A stretch of DNA of 64,000 nt from Prevotella sp. (GTDB lineage Bacteria; Bacteroidota; Bacteroidia; Bacteroidales; Bacteroidaceae), in contig JAILFH010000006.1 of assembly GCA_024697645.1 (NCBI GenBank), positions 1-64,000 of the forward strand, in the 5' to 3' direction. Positions 7,926 to 16,384 of this stretch are shown piece by piece. The position numbers and the translations under genes are program-made. Each line of letters begins with the position of its first letter. Positions within the stretch are counted from its first letter, which is position 1. The notes under the pieces were generated by a model, which did no database searches, was not told the DNA's origin, and saw nothing but the letters and a program-made list of their open reading frames with translations.

Positions 7926-9503
7926 TTGAAATCAGTAAATCACATATTACAAAAAATACCATTACTCAGGATAGCCATCGTGCTTATCCTGGGTATTTTT
8001 GTTGGTGACCATCTGCCGTTCACGACGCAGTCGGCATGGTGGACAGCCTCGCTTTCGTGGTTTGTGGCAACAGCGGTCTTTGCTTTGGTTGCGGCCATTG
8101 TTCGCGGAAGACCGATACTGATAAGTTGCCTTCTTCTGTTGGCGGTGTTTTGTCTGGGAGGTAGTCTGATTTCTATGCGAGAATCGCGGCTTGCTCGCGT
8201 GTTTCCTGCGAATGAAGTTTGTTACGAAGCCATTTTGGTGAGCGAGCCCAGTGTTCATGGGAAAACGGTGATGGCAGAAATGATAGTCATGGGGCAGGGG
8301 AAACCGTTCTTGGCGAGAGCAACGATACTTCGGGATTCTCTTACGCGGCGCTATGAGCAACTACATGTTGGTTCGGGAATGGCGGCTTGTTCGCGATTCG
8401 AGCAACCAGAGTTGCCTGCAGCAAATTCCCATTTCGACTATCAGCGCTGGCTACATGTGAGGGGAGTTGTTTCGACGACCTTCATCTCGGATGAAGATTG
8501 GGACCCCGCACGAGTCAGCAACGCTTCGTTATCAAGACTTTGGCGAGTGCGATTGCGGTTGTTGAAGTTTCGTCAGCAGGCAGTATCGTCGCTCAGAGAT
8601 GCAGGTCTCGGCGGACAGGAATATGCAGTAGTAGCGGCTATGGCGTTTGGCGATAAATCGGCGATTGCAAAAAATACGCGAGAGACTTATTCTGTAAGTG
8701 GTGCTTCTCACGTTTTAGCATTATCGGGACTTCATCTCAGCATCATCTATATGTTGCTCACATTCATCTTCGTTCGACTTCGTTGGTTGCGAACAGGACT
8801 ATTCTTCACGATTCCTGCCATCTGGCTTTTCTCGCTGATGGTCGGTCTTTCGCCTTCAGTTACCCGTGCAGCCACAATGCTTACGGTCTGCGCGTTTGTT
8901 GCGTTACTCGGTCGAAAGCTCATCTCGCTAAACACTCTTTCGCTGGCGGCTATCATTATGCTCGTAGCCAATCCACTCGCCCTTTGGGACGTCGGATTCC
9001 AACTTTCATTCACTGCTGTTCTCGGCATTCTGCTTTTTCATGATACACTGATGAATTGGTTGGGTAATCCCAAACAGATTGTACTCGCATGGTTGGTAGA
9101 GACTGTTGCCGTCAGCCTCTCGGCACAGATACTTACAGCACCACTCGTGGCCTTCTATTTCGGACGTTTCCCAACCTATTTCCTCATCACCAATCTGATA
9201 GCAATTCCGATTGTCACCATCATTCTCTATGTGGCCGCATTCTACTTCCTCATGATAGGGTGTGGGGTTCTTTTTGGTGTTTCTCTATCAGTATTACAAA
9301 GTATTGTTGTTCAAATACTTGAGCGACTTTCGTTCATGTTAAACTTCAGTCTTGACCACATAGCCTCATGGCCTTGTTCAAGCATCGAAGAAATCAGTTT
9401 GAACAAGTTACAAGTAGTGATCATCTATGTGCTGATTGCTGTCGTTGCAGCACTCTATATTCTCTTGAAGAAATACTGGAAACAACAGCCTCACGACGAA
9501 TGA
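7926..9503 (+). CDS. comEC: ComEC/Rec2 family DNA-uptake channel protein
   Basis: Polytopic inner-membrane protein of the ComEC family, which passes single-stranded DNA into the cytoplasm in naturally competent bacteria. Residues of about 10-75 are transmembrane. Residues of about 85-180 form the DUF4131/OB-like domain, and about 215-490 the competence domain with GASHVLALSGLHLSIIYMLL and SPSVTRAATML. The protein stops after a last membrane helix (VVIIYVLIAVVAALYILL), so the C-terminal metallo-beta-lactamase-like domain of long ComEC proteins is absent. No ATG lies near the N-terminus; a stop at 7914 leaves TTG at 7926 as the best start, which is uncertain. It converges on the ABC ATPase gene with 13 bp between. 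Confidence 0.9.
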   Translation: MKSVNHILQKIPLLRIAIVLILGIFVGDHLPFTTQSAWWTASLSWFVATAVFALVAAIVRGRPILISCLLLLAVFCLGGSLISMRESRLARVFPANEVCYEAILVSEPSVHGKTVMAEMIVMGQGKPFLARATILRDSLTRRYEQLHVGSGMAACSRFEQPELPAANSHFDYQRWLHVRGVVSTTFISDEDWDPARVSNASLSRLWRVRLRLLKFRQQAVSSLRDAGLGGQEYAVVAAMAFGDKSAIAKNTRETYSVSGASHVLALSGLHLSIIYMLLTFIFVRLRWLRTGLFFTIPAIWLFSLMVGLSPSVTRAATMLTVCAFVALLGRKLISLNTLSLAAIIMLVANPLALWDVGFQLSFTAVLGILLFHDTLMNWLGNPKQIVLAWLVETVAVSLSAQILTAPLVAFYFGRFPTYFLITNLIAIPIVTIILYVAAFYFLMIGCGVLFGVSLSVLQSIVVQILERLSFMLNFSLDHIASWPCSSIEEISLNKLQVVIIYVLIAVVAALYILLKKYWKQQPHDE

Positions 9504-9516
9504 AAAAGTTCGTCGT
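9493..9516. terminator. shared terminator hairpin between comEC and the ABC ATPase gene
   Basis: A perfect 8-bp stem (ACGACGAA / TTCGTCGT) has an 8-nt loop that contains the comEC stop codon (9501-9503). It fills the 13-bp gap between two convergent genes and could act in both directions. The T-runs are short, so termination strength is uncertain. Confidence 0.55.
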
Positions 9517-10257
9517 TTAGATGCCGAAATATTCAGCAAGTTCCTGATTGGCGCTACCTTCGTTATTGGGCAAATCTTTCACGATGTGACCGTGTTCAAG
9601 CAGAGCAACGCGTGTTGAAATTTCAACAGTGTGCTGAAGGTTGTGGCTCGAAATCAGAATCGTGGCCTTAGTTGCCTGATGGTAGTCAGTAATCAAGTGC
9701 TTCAGAATGACCTGTGACGAAGGGTCAAGGAAGTTGAAGGGTTCGTCGAGAATGAGTAACTTCGGCTGAGTGAGCAATGCACCGACGATTCCAACCTTCT
9801 GCTTGTTTCCTGCACTCAGGTCACGAATCAACTTCTTCTGCCCGAGAACTTCTCCCTGCATGAAATGTTCGTAAACCTTCAGTCGTTCTTCGACCTCTGC
9901 AGAAGGAATGCCGCTTGCCTGACCCACAAACTGAAAATATTCCTCTGGCGTTAAGAATTCAATCAGAAAACCTTCGTCGATATAGGCGCCGGTGAATTGC
10001 TTCCACGCTTCGCTTGCGGCAGGATTGATGACTACAGGCTGTTCCGTTTGCTCAGGTGCGGCAGTCTCCGTGATTTCAACCTCGCCCTGATCGGCTTGCA
10101 GCAGATCGAGCATCAGACGGAACAAGGTGGTCTTACCTGCTCCGTTGTTACCAACGAGTCCAAGAATGTCGCCAGTGTTGATGACGAACGAATCAATATC
10201 TACAGCGACGTTCTCGCCAAACGATTTCCGAATGTCCTTGATAGAAATATTTACCAT
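9517..10257 (-). CDS. ABC transporter ATP-binding protein
   Basis: A 246-residue nucleotide-binding subunit. Walker A is GNNGAGKTT (about 37-45), the signature motif is DLSAGNKQKVG (about 147-157), Walker B is LLILDEPFNFLD and the H-loop is SSHN. The gene stands alone, with its own promoter and no permease beside it. The probable partner is the DUF5687 membrane protein at 36795-38330, because such permeases are commonly encoded next to an ATPase of this type in Bacteroidetes. That pairing is inference. Substrate unknown. Confidence 0.92.
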   Translation of the reverse strand: MVNISIKDIRKSFGENVAVDIDSFVINTGDILGLVGNNGAGKTTLFRLMLDLLQADQGEVEITETAAPEQTEQPVVINPAASEAWKQFTGAYIDEGFLIEFLTPEEYFQFVGQASGIPSAEVEERLKVYEHFMQGEVLGQKKLIRDLSAGNKQKVGIVGALLTQPKLLILDEPFNFLDPSSQVILKHLITDYHQATKATILISSHNLQHTVEISTRVALLEHGHIVKDLPNNEGSANQELAEYFGI

Positions 10258-10284
10258 TACTTTATGGGTTTATTTAATTTGATG

Positions 10285-10292
10285 CAAAGTTA
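10285..10292 (-). promoter_or_regulatory. promoter -7 box (TAACTTTG) for the ABC ATPase gene
   Basis: Minus-strand TAACTTTG lies about 28 bp before the ATG and gives the gene its own transcript, separate from the glycine cleavage operon. Confidence 0.7.
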
Positions 10293-10352
10293 AGTCATTT
10301 TCTTCATAATGCCAAACAATTGGCACGAATTTTAATTCTTCCAAAAAGCAGA

Positions 10353-10384
10353 AACAAGTTGCCTTCTGATGAAAACAACTTGTT
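10353..10384 (-). terminator. possible terminator of the glycine cleavage operon
   Basis: A 9-bp stem (AACAAGTTG / CAACTTGTT) with a 14-nt loop is followed on the minus strand by TCTGCTTTTT. It lies about 165 bp beyond the lpd stop codon, so the assignment is tentative. Confidence 0.4.
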
Positions 10385-10547
10385 CCTCTTTGTAGATTTC
10401 CGAAAACTTGGCACATTCAAGTAATTTCCTTATCCCTTAAAATGAATCGGGGGTGATTCTACAATAACAACCTTTTCACTTTAATTGAATTAGGTGTAGA
10501 GTTATTGCAACTTCCTGAGTTCATTTGAAATAGGATAGGGAATAGGC

Positions 10548-11921
10548 TTACTGAATGTCCTGCAAGATTTCGCTGAGTGTCGGGTGGATGTGAACGATGT
10601 CGCGAAGTTGGGCAAGCGTTGTGTCGCGGCACATCAGCGCAGCAATCTCCTGCACAAGGTCAGCAGCATGAGCGCCTAAGATGTGGCAACCGATAATCTT
10701 ATCATCGGGACCGACCAGCAACTTCACAATACCTTCAGTCGCATCGATGGCCAGAGCCTTACCGTTGGAACGATAGAAGCCCTTGTGACATGTGAACTCT
10801 CGTCCCGCTTCCTTCAACTGTTCTTCAGTGGGACCCACGCAGGCAGCCTCGGGACTTGTGAACACAGCGGCGGGGATTATGTCGAAACGAATTTCGTCCT
10901 TAAGTCCCAACAGCGTGTTGACAACGCGGCGACCTTGCATCGTGGCAGCATGTGCGAGCAACTGACGACCGTTCACGTCGCCAATGGCAAAGATGCGAGC
11001 GGGACCTTTGGCGTTATCCACACGTTCCACTTCAAACGTATCCGGACAAACCTTGATGCCGAACTTGTCGTAGGCAATATCGGCCTTGTCGAGATTCATG
11101 TTCTCAATGTTCGGAATGCGTCCTGTAGCAATGAGAATCGTATCAGCCTCGACAGTCTCCAACTTGCCCTTGCGCTCGAAGGTCACGATGTTGTCTTCCA
11201 CCTTCTTCACACCAGCCTGCATGCAGAACGTCACGCCGCGCTTCTCGAGTTGTTTGCGAAGTCGCTTGGCAATGTCGCTGTCCATTGCGGGCAGACATTC
11301 CTTCAGGAACTCCACAACTGTCACCTCGCTGCCGAAACTGGCGAATGCACTTGCGAACTCCAGTCCGATGACACCAGCGCCAATGATGCAGAGGCGTTCG
11401 GGCACCTTCTGGATGTCGAGCATTTCAGTCGATGTGATGCAGGGGTAGTTAACAATTCCAGGAATGGGCAGAATCTTCGTTCTTGATCCAGAGGCAATGA
11501 TGATGTTATCGGGTTCAAACTGCTGAACGACAGTCTCAGGTTCGCCCCATCCCTCGGAAGACGATTCGGGGAAAACGGTCGAAACCACCTCGACAGTCTT
11601 CGAGTCCAGGAACTGAGCATGACCATGAATAAACGTGATGCCCGGCTGCTTCATGAGTGTTTCCACACCACTGCGCAGTTGTTCCACAATCTTCTGCTTG
11701 CGCTCGGCCACCTTCGAGAATTCAACATGAAGACCCTGTTCAGCCAGTTCAGCATCGTGGCAGAAAGCCTTCGTCGGAATACATCCGCAGTTCAGACAAG
11801 TTCCACCTGCGTGAGCACTCTCTACGATGACCACCTGGAGACCATTCTTGGCTGCATACTCGGCAGTACGATAGCCACCAGGGCCGCTGCCAATGATGAA
11901 TAAGTCAGTTTTCTGTGCCAT
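10548..11921 (-). CDS. lpd: dihydrolipoyl dehydrogenase (E3 / glycine cleavage L protein)
   Basis: FAD enzyme that reoxidises dihydrolipoyl groups with NAD+. It has an N-terminal FAD motif (GSGPGGY), the redox disulfide in GGTCLNCGCIPTK (Cys42 and Cys47, with an extra Cys45), a second nucleotide-binding motif (GAGVIGLEFA), and the C-terminal catalytic HPT...E motif (HIHPTLSEIL). The 457 residues are normal. It is the last gene of the gcv operon, 15 bp after gcvPB, so it very likely serves as the L protein. Cells may also use it for 2-oxoacid dehydrogenases, but none is encoded in this window. Confidence 0.95.
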   Translation of the reverse strand: MAQKTDLFIIGSGPGGYRTAEYAAKNGLQVVIVESAHAGGTCLNCGCIPTKAFCHDAELAEQGLHVEFSKVAERKQKIVEQLRSGVETLMKQPGITFIHGHAQFLDSKTVEVVSTVFPESSSEGWGEPETVVQQFEPDNIIIASGSRTKILPIPGIVNYPCITSTEMLDIQKVPERLCIIGAGVIGLEFASAFASFGSEVTVVEFLKECLPAMDSDIAKRLRKQLEKRGVTFCMQAGVKKVEDNIVTFERKGKLETVEADTILIATGRIPNIENMNLDKADIAYDKFGIKVCPDTFEVERVDNAKGPARIFAIGDVNGRQLLAHAATMQGRRVVNTLLGLKDEIRFDIIPAAVFTSPEAACVGPTEEQLKEAGREFTCHKGFYRSNGKALAIDATEGIVKLLVGPDDKIIGCHILGAHAADLVQEIAALMCRDTTLAQLRDIVHIHPTLSEILQDIQ

Positions 11922-11936
11922 TTCTAAAATTATTTC

Positions 11937-13433
11937 TTATTTGTCGTTGATCATTTGACGATAGGTCACGATAGGATGCTTGGCGGCGAGCACGTCATCA
12001 ACGCGACCGATGGGCGTGTTGTGAGGAGCCGTCTTCACCATTTCGGGATCGTTCTTGGCTTCCTCGGCAATCTTGCGCATCACAGCAATGAAATCGTCGA
12101 GCGTTTCCTTCGACTCGTTCTCTGTCGGCTCAATCATCAGGCTCTCGTGGAAGAGCAGCGGGAAGTAGATCGTCGGAGCGTGATAGCCGTAGTCGAGCAG
12201 TCGCTTCGCAACGTCCATTGTGGTCACTCCAGTTGACTTGTCCTTCAGACCATCAAACACAAACTCGTGCTTGCAGAGTCCGTCGATAGGTAGTTCGTAG
12301 ACATCCTTCAGCGATTCCTTGATGTAGGTTGCATTCAGCGTTGCGAGCGGGCCCACCATCTTGATGTTCTCACGACCGAGCGAGAGAATATAGGTGTAGG
12401 CCTTCAACATCACACCGAAGTTGCCGAAGAAGTTGCCGACGCTGCCGAGAGACTTCTCGTAGTCGCCTGTCTCAACGTGGAAATAGACGCCTTCCTCATT
12501 GTCTTCCTCAATGTTCACGCGTGGAGTGGGGAGGAACTGTTCCAGACCCTCGCGAACACCCACAGGACCGCTACCAGGACCACCGCCGCCATGAGGCGTT
12601 GAGAAGGTCTTGTGAAGGTTGATGTGCATCACGTCGAATCCCATATCGCCCGGACGACATTCGCCCAGCATCGGGTTCAGGTTGGCACCATCGTAATACA
12701 TTAGACCGCCGCAGTCGTGAACGAGTTTCGTGATTTCAGGAATAGCGTGCTCGAAGATGCCCAGCGTGTTCGGGTTGGTCATCATCATAGCAGCCACCTC
12801 TTCGCCACATTCAGCCAACAGACGCTTCAGGTCTTCCACATCAACGGTTCCGTCGGGAAGACTCTTCACCTCAACGACGTCGAGTCCGCAGACTGCTGCC
12901 GAAGCAGGATTCGTTCCGTGAGCCGAGTCGGGAATGAGCACCTTCGTGCGCTTCTCGTCGTTACGGCTCTGGTGATAGGCGCGAATCACCATCAGACCCG
13001 TCAACTCACCATGAGCACCAGCGCAGGGATTCAGCGTGAACTCACTCAGTCCGGTCAGTTCAGCAAGCGCTGTCTGCAGCACGTAGTAGAGTTCCAGAGC
13101 ATGCTGACAAGTGTCGGCGGGCTGCAGTGGGTGAAGTCCTGCAAAGGCCTTCATCGCAGCAATCTCCTCGTTGATGATGGGGTTGTATTTCATCGTGCAC
13201 GAACCCAGCGGATAGAATCCGTCGTTCACACCGAAATTGTTGTGGCTCAGGTTGGTGTAGTGGCGCACAACCGTCAGTTCGTCGCACTCAGGCAGTTCAG
13301 CCTCCTCGGCGCGAAGCAGTTCCTTTGGCAGTTCGGTGGTCTTGTGCTTGAACTCATTCTTGGGCAGTGAGTAGCCGCGACGACCTCTCTTCGAAAGTTC
13401 GAAAATCAGGTTTCCGTATAGTCTATTGTTCAT
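11937..13433 (-). CDS. gcvPB: glycine dehydrogenase (decarboxylating) subunit 2
   Basis: Beta subunit of the split P protein, which decarboxylates glycine and passes the aminomethyl group to lipoyl-GcvH. The PLP-binding lysine is in INLHKTFSTPHGGGGPG (about Lys275). Other family signatures are GSCTMKYNP and HGTNPASAA. The 498 residues are typical. Its start overlaps the end of gcvPA by 11 bp, which suggests translational coupling and 1:1 assembly of the two halves. Confidence 0.97.
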   Translation of the reverse strand: MNNRLYGNLIFELSKRGRRGYSLPKNEFKHKTTELPKELLRAEEAELPECDELTVVRHYTNLSHNNFGVNDGFYPLGSCTMKYNPIINEEIAAMKAFAGLHPLQPADTCQHALELYYVLQTALAELTGLSEFTLNPCAGAHGELTGLMVIRAYHQSRNDEKRTKVLIPDSAHGTNPASAAVCGLDVVEVKSLPDGTVDVEDLKRLLAECGEEVAAMMMTNPNTLGIFEHAIPEITKLVHDCGGLMYYDGANLNPMLGECRPGDMGFDVMHINLHKTFSTPHGGGGPGSGPVGVREGLEQFLPTPRVNIEEDNEEGVYFHVETGDYEKSLGSVGNFFGNFGVMLKAYTYILSLGRENIKMVGPLATLNATYIKESLKDVYELPIDGLCKHEFVFDGLKDKSTGVTTMDVAKRLLDYGYHAPTIYFPLLFHESLMIEPTENESKETLDDFIAVMRKIAEEAKNDPEMVKTAPHNTPIGRVDDVLAAKHPIVTYRQMINDK

Positions 13434-14772
13434 CGTCGTCCTCCTTCTTCATCTCTTTAATAATGTTTACCAAGTCGTCGATTTCCTCTTCAGTCCGCTG
13501 TTCAGTAACGGCAAACATCAGCGTGTGGTCGTCGACTTTCACACCAGCGACGTAGTTCCACTGAGCGCATTCCTCCAGAATCTCGTCAGCGGTGAGATCG
13601 TTGAACGTGACGCAGAACTCATTGAAGAACGGCTGCTTGTAAGTGAGTTTGCAGAGACCAGTTCCGACGAGTTCATCGCAGAGATAGTGAGCAGCGGCAT
13701 ACGACTGCTCAGCAGCCTCGCGCAAGCCCTTCTTGCCCATGATGGACAGATAGATCGTGACGTAGAGCGCCATCAGACTCTGGTTCGAGCAGATGTTCGA
13801 TGTAGCCTTCTGACGACGGATGTGCTGTTCACGAGCCTGCAAAGTCAGTACGAATGCACGCTGACCGCGATTGTCCTGAGTCATACCGACGATGCGTCCG
13901 GGCATCTTGCGGATGAGTTTCTCCGTGCAGCACATATAGCCTACGCCAGGACCTCCGAAGTTCATGGGAATACCCAGCGACTGACCATCGCCCACAGCAA
14001 TGTCGGCTCCCCATTCAGCGGGAGTCTTCAGAATAGCCAGGTCGGCTGCAATGCTGTTGATGATGAACAGAGCCTTCTGTTCGTGAGCGGCTTCAGCAAT
14101 GCCCGTGAAGTCCTCGATGATTCCGTAGTAGTTTGGAGCCTGAACCACAACACCTGCAACGCCTCCTTCAGCGAGTTTGGCACGCAGTTCGTCGCGGTCG
14201 GTAACACCGTCCTTCGCAGCCACCTTCACAATCTCAATCCCGTGGAAGTGGGCATAGGTCTCAACGACGCGCAGTGTCTTCGGGTCAACCGTTGCCGACA
14301 CGAGCACCTTCGTGGCCTTCTTTGCGCTGGCGAATGCCATCATCACTGCCTCAGCCGTAGCCGTAGCACCGTCGTACATTGAGGCGTTGGAGATGTCCAT
14401 TCCCGTCAGTTCAGCCATCATCGACTGATATTCGAAGATGTAGTGGAGCGTGCCCTGCGAGATCTCCGCCTGATAGGGAGTATAACTCGTCAGAAACTCA
14501 GAGCGTTCCACCAGATTCTGCACCACAGAGGGCGAATAGTGGTCGTAGATGCCTGCACCAGCAAAGCAGGTGAACGGAGCGTTCAGTTCGGCCATTGAGT
14601 CGAAGAGTTGGCGCAGTTCGATTTCCGAAAGAGCCTCAGGCAGTTCGTAGTCCTTGGCGAAGCGGATGCTCTCGGGCACGTCGGCATAGAGGTCGTCGAG
14701 CGACTTCACGCCAGATGTCTTCAGCATTGCCTGCAGGTCTTCTTCGGTATGTGGAAAATACTTGTAATTCAT
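13423..14772 (-). CDS. gcvPA: glycine dehydrogenase (decarboxylating) subunit 1
   Basis: Alpha subunit of the split P protein. It is related to PLP fold-type I enzymes but does not carry the cofactor lysine. Typical segments are FTCFAGAGIYDHYSPSVVQ near the N-terminus, YTPYQAEISQGTLHYIFEYQ, and QAREQHIRRQKATSNICSNQ. The 449 residues match the family. The tail is acidic and basic (KEMKKEDDDEQ). It lies 74 bp after gcvH in the operon. Confidence 0.97.
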   Translation of the reverse strand: MNYKYFPHTEEDLQAMLKTSGVKSLDDLYADVPESIRFAKDYELPEALSEIELRQLFDSMAELNAPFTCFAGAGIYDHYSPSVVQNLVERSEFLTSYTPYQAEISQGTLHYIFEYQSMMAELTGMDISNASMYDGATATAEAVMMAFASAKKATKVLVSATVDPKTLRVVETYAHFHGIEIVKVAAKDGVTDRDELRAKLAEGGVAGVVVQAPNYYGIIEDFTGIAEAAHEQKALFIINSIAADLAILKTPAEWGADIAVGDGQSLGIPMNFGGPGVGYMCCTEKLIRKMPGRIVGMTQDNRGQRAFVLTLQAREQHIRRQKATSNICSNQSLMALYVTIYLSIMGKKGLREAAEQSYAAAHYLCDELVGTGLCKLTYKQPFFNEFCVTFNDLTADEILEECAQWNYVAGVKVDDHTLMFAVTEQRTEEEIDDLVNIIKEMKKEDDDEQ

Positions 14773-14846
14773 TTGATTCGGTTAAGAATTTTCTTGAAAA
14801 TGATAAGTGAGCAACAACCTTTCAGTCGCCGCTCACTCGTTTCTCA

Positions 14847-15224
14847 TTACTTGCAGATAGCCTCGTAGGCTGCAGCATCCATCAGGTTCTCGAGTTCAGC
14901 CTTGTCGGAGAGTTCCACCTTGATGATCCAGTTCTCGAATGCGTCCTGATTGATAAGTTCGGGCTCGTCCTCGAGGGCTTCGTTCACCTCAACGACTGTT
15001 CCGCTAACGGGCGAAATCAGGTCGCTGGCAGCCTTCACGCTCTCCACAGCACCAAACTCCTCACCAGCCGTAACCTCGTCGTCAACGTCGGGCATATCGA
15101 CATAAACCACATTGCCCAGAGCGTGCTGAGCGTAGTCGGTGATTCCTACATAGCCGAAGTCGCCTTCGACGCGAACAAACTCGTGTGACTCGCTGTAATA
15201 GAGTCCTTCAATTACTTTTGCCAT
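14847..15224 (-). CDS. gcvH: glycine cleavage system H protein
   Basis: The lipoyl carrier of the glycine cleavage system. It shuttles the aminomethylene intermediate between the P, T and L proteins. The lipoylation site is Lys64 in AVESVKAASDL, the standard context. The 125-residue length and the N-terminal YSESHEFVRVEGDFGYVGIT are typical. It lies between gcvT and gcvPA. The lipoate ligase needed to modify it is the first gene of the same operon. Confidence 0.98.
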   Translation of the reverse strand: MAKVIEGLYYSESHEFVRVEGDFGYVGITDYAQHALGNVVYVDMPDVDDEVTAGEEFGAVESVKAASDLISPVSGTVVEVNEALEDEPELINQDAFENWIIKVELSDKAELENLMDAAAYEAICK

Positions 15225-15264
15225 AATTTTTTATTGATTTTATAATGTTATGTTCTGTTTCAAA

Positions 15265-16356
15265 TTATTTCTTGTAGTGCTTGTCGTAGAAACGCTTCTT
15301 CACGACTACACCAGGGAATACCTTCTTGCGGATCTGAACCTCGAGTTCGGTGCCGAGTTTTGCATGAGGAGTCTCCACGAGAGCCATGCAGACACTCTTG
15401 TCGACCGACAGACAGTGATAGCCAGTGGTCACTTCGCCCACCTGCACACCATCCTTCAGCACTGCGTAGCCGTGACGGGGGATAGCCTTGTCCTTCAGTT
15501 CGATACCAATCACGCGCTTGGCAACGCCGTTGGTCTTCTGCTCCACAAGTGCCTCCTTGCCTATGAACTCGGGCTTGTCGAGTTTGCAGAACATCGACAG
15601 ACCAGCCATCACGGGAGAGATCTCTGCAGAGAGTTCGTCACCATAGAGAGGCAGACCCACCTCGAAGCGCAGAGTGTCGCGACATCCGAGTCCACAGGGC
15701 TTGCAGCGTCCGCTGGCCATGAGTTTATCCCACTGATTGACGATGAACTCGTGAGAACCATAAATCTCGAATCCGTCCTCGCCCGTGTAGCCAGTGCGGC
15801 TGATGATGATAGTCTCGCCGTCGACAGCAAGTTTCTTGCCCGTGTAGAACTTCAGTTCCTTGCAGGCCAGCCCGAGCACTTCCTCGCACACCTGCTCAGC
15901 CTCAGGACCCTGAACGGCCAACTGACCATAGTATTCCGACTGGTGCTGGAAATCAACGTTGAATCCGTCGAGTTGCTGCTTCATCCAGTCAACGTCTTTG
16001 TCGATATTAGCGGCGTTGATCACAAGGAAAAACTCCTCTGCGCCCATCTTGTAGACCAACAGGTCGTCGACGGTGCCGCCATTAGGATAGCACATCATTC
16101 CATAGAAAATCTGACCGTCGGGAGCGCCTGTCACATCGTTTGTGAAGATGTGGTTGACGTAGCGTTCAGCATCAGGACCCGTGATGAGCACTTCGCCCAT
16201 GTGGCTGACGTCGAACACACCGCAAGCCTGGCGTACGGCCATGTGTTCCTCCGTGATATTAGAGTATTGAATGGGCATGATGTAACCAGCAAAAGGCGAC
16301 ATTAGAGCGCCCAGTGCCACATGCTTGTCATAAAGACAGGTTTTCTTTTCTTCCAT
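15265..16356 (-). CDS. gcvT: glycine cleavage system aminomethyltransferase (T protein)
   Basis: Transfers the methylene group from aminomethyl-lipoyl-GcvH to tetrahydrofolate and releases ammonia. It has the folate-binding GcvT fold. Recognisable segments are GVFDVSHMGEV near residue 48, FYGMMCYPNGGTVDDLLVYK, and SRTGYTGEDGFEIY. The 363 residues are normal. It lies 28 bp downstream of lplA and 40 bp upstream of gcvH. Confidence 0.97.
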   Translation of the reverse strand: MEEKKTCLYDKHVALGALMSPFAGYIMPIQYSNITEEHMAVRQACGVFDVSHMGEVLITGPDAERYVNHIFTNDVTGAPDGQIFYGMMCYPNGGTVDDLLVYKMGAEEFFLVINAANIDKDVDWMKQQLDGFNVDFQHQSEYYGQLAVQGPEAEQVCEEVLGLACKELKFYTGKKLAVDGETIIISRTGYTGEDGFEIYGSHEFIVNQWDKLMASGRCKPCGLGCRDTLRFEVGLPLYGDELSAEISPVMAGLSMFCKLDKPEFIGKEALVEQKTNGVAKRVIGIELKDKAIPRHGYAVLKDGVQVGEVTTGYHCLSVDKSVCMALVETPHAKLGTELEVQIRKKVFPGVVVKKRFYDKHYKK

Positions 16357-16384
16357 AGGTTTTAGCGAAAAATTATTGATATGT

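Noticed and set aside
15250..16305. 351-codon plus-strand frame opposite gcvT
   Set aside because: Antisense shadow caused by codon bias in the real gene on the other strand.
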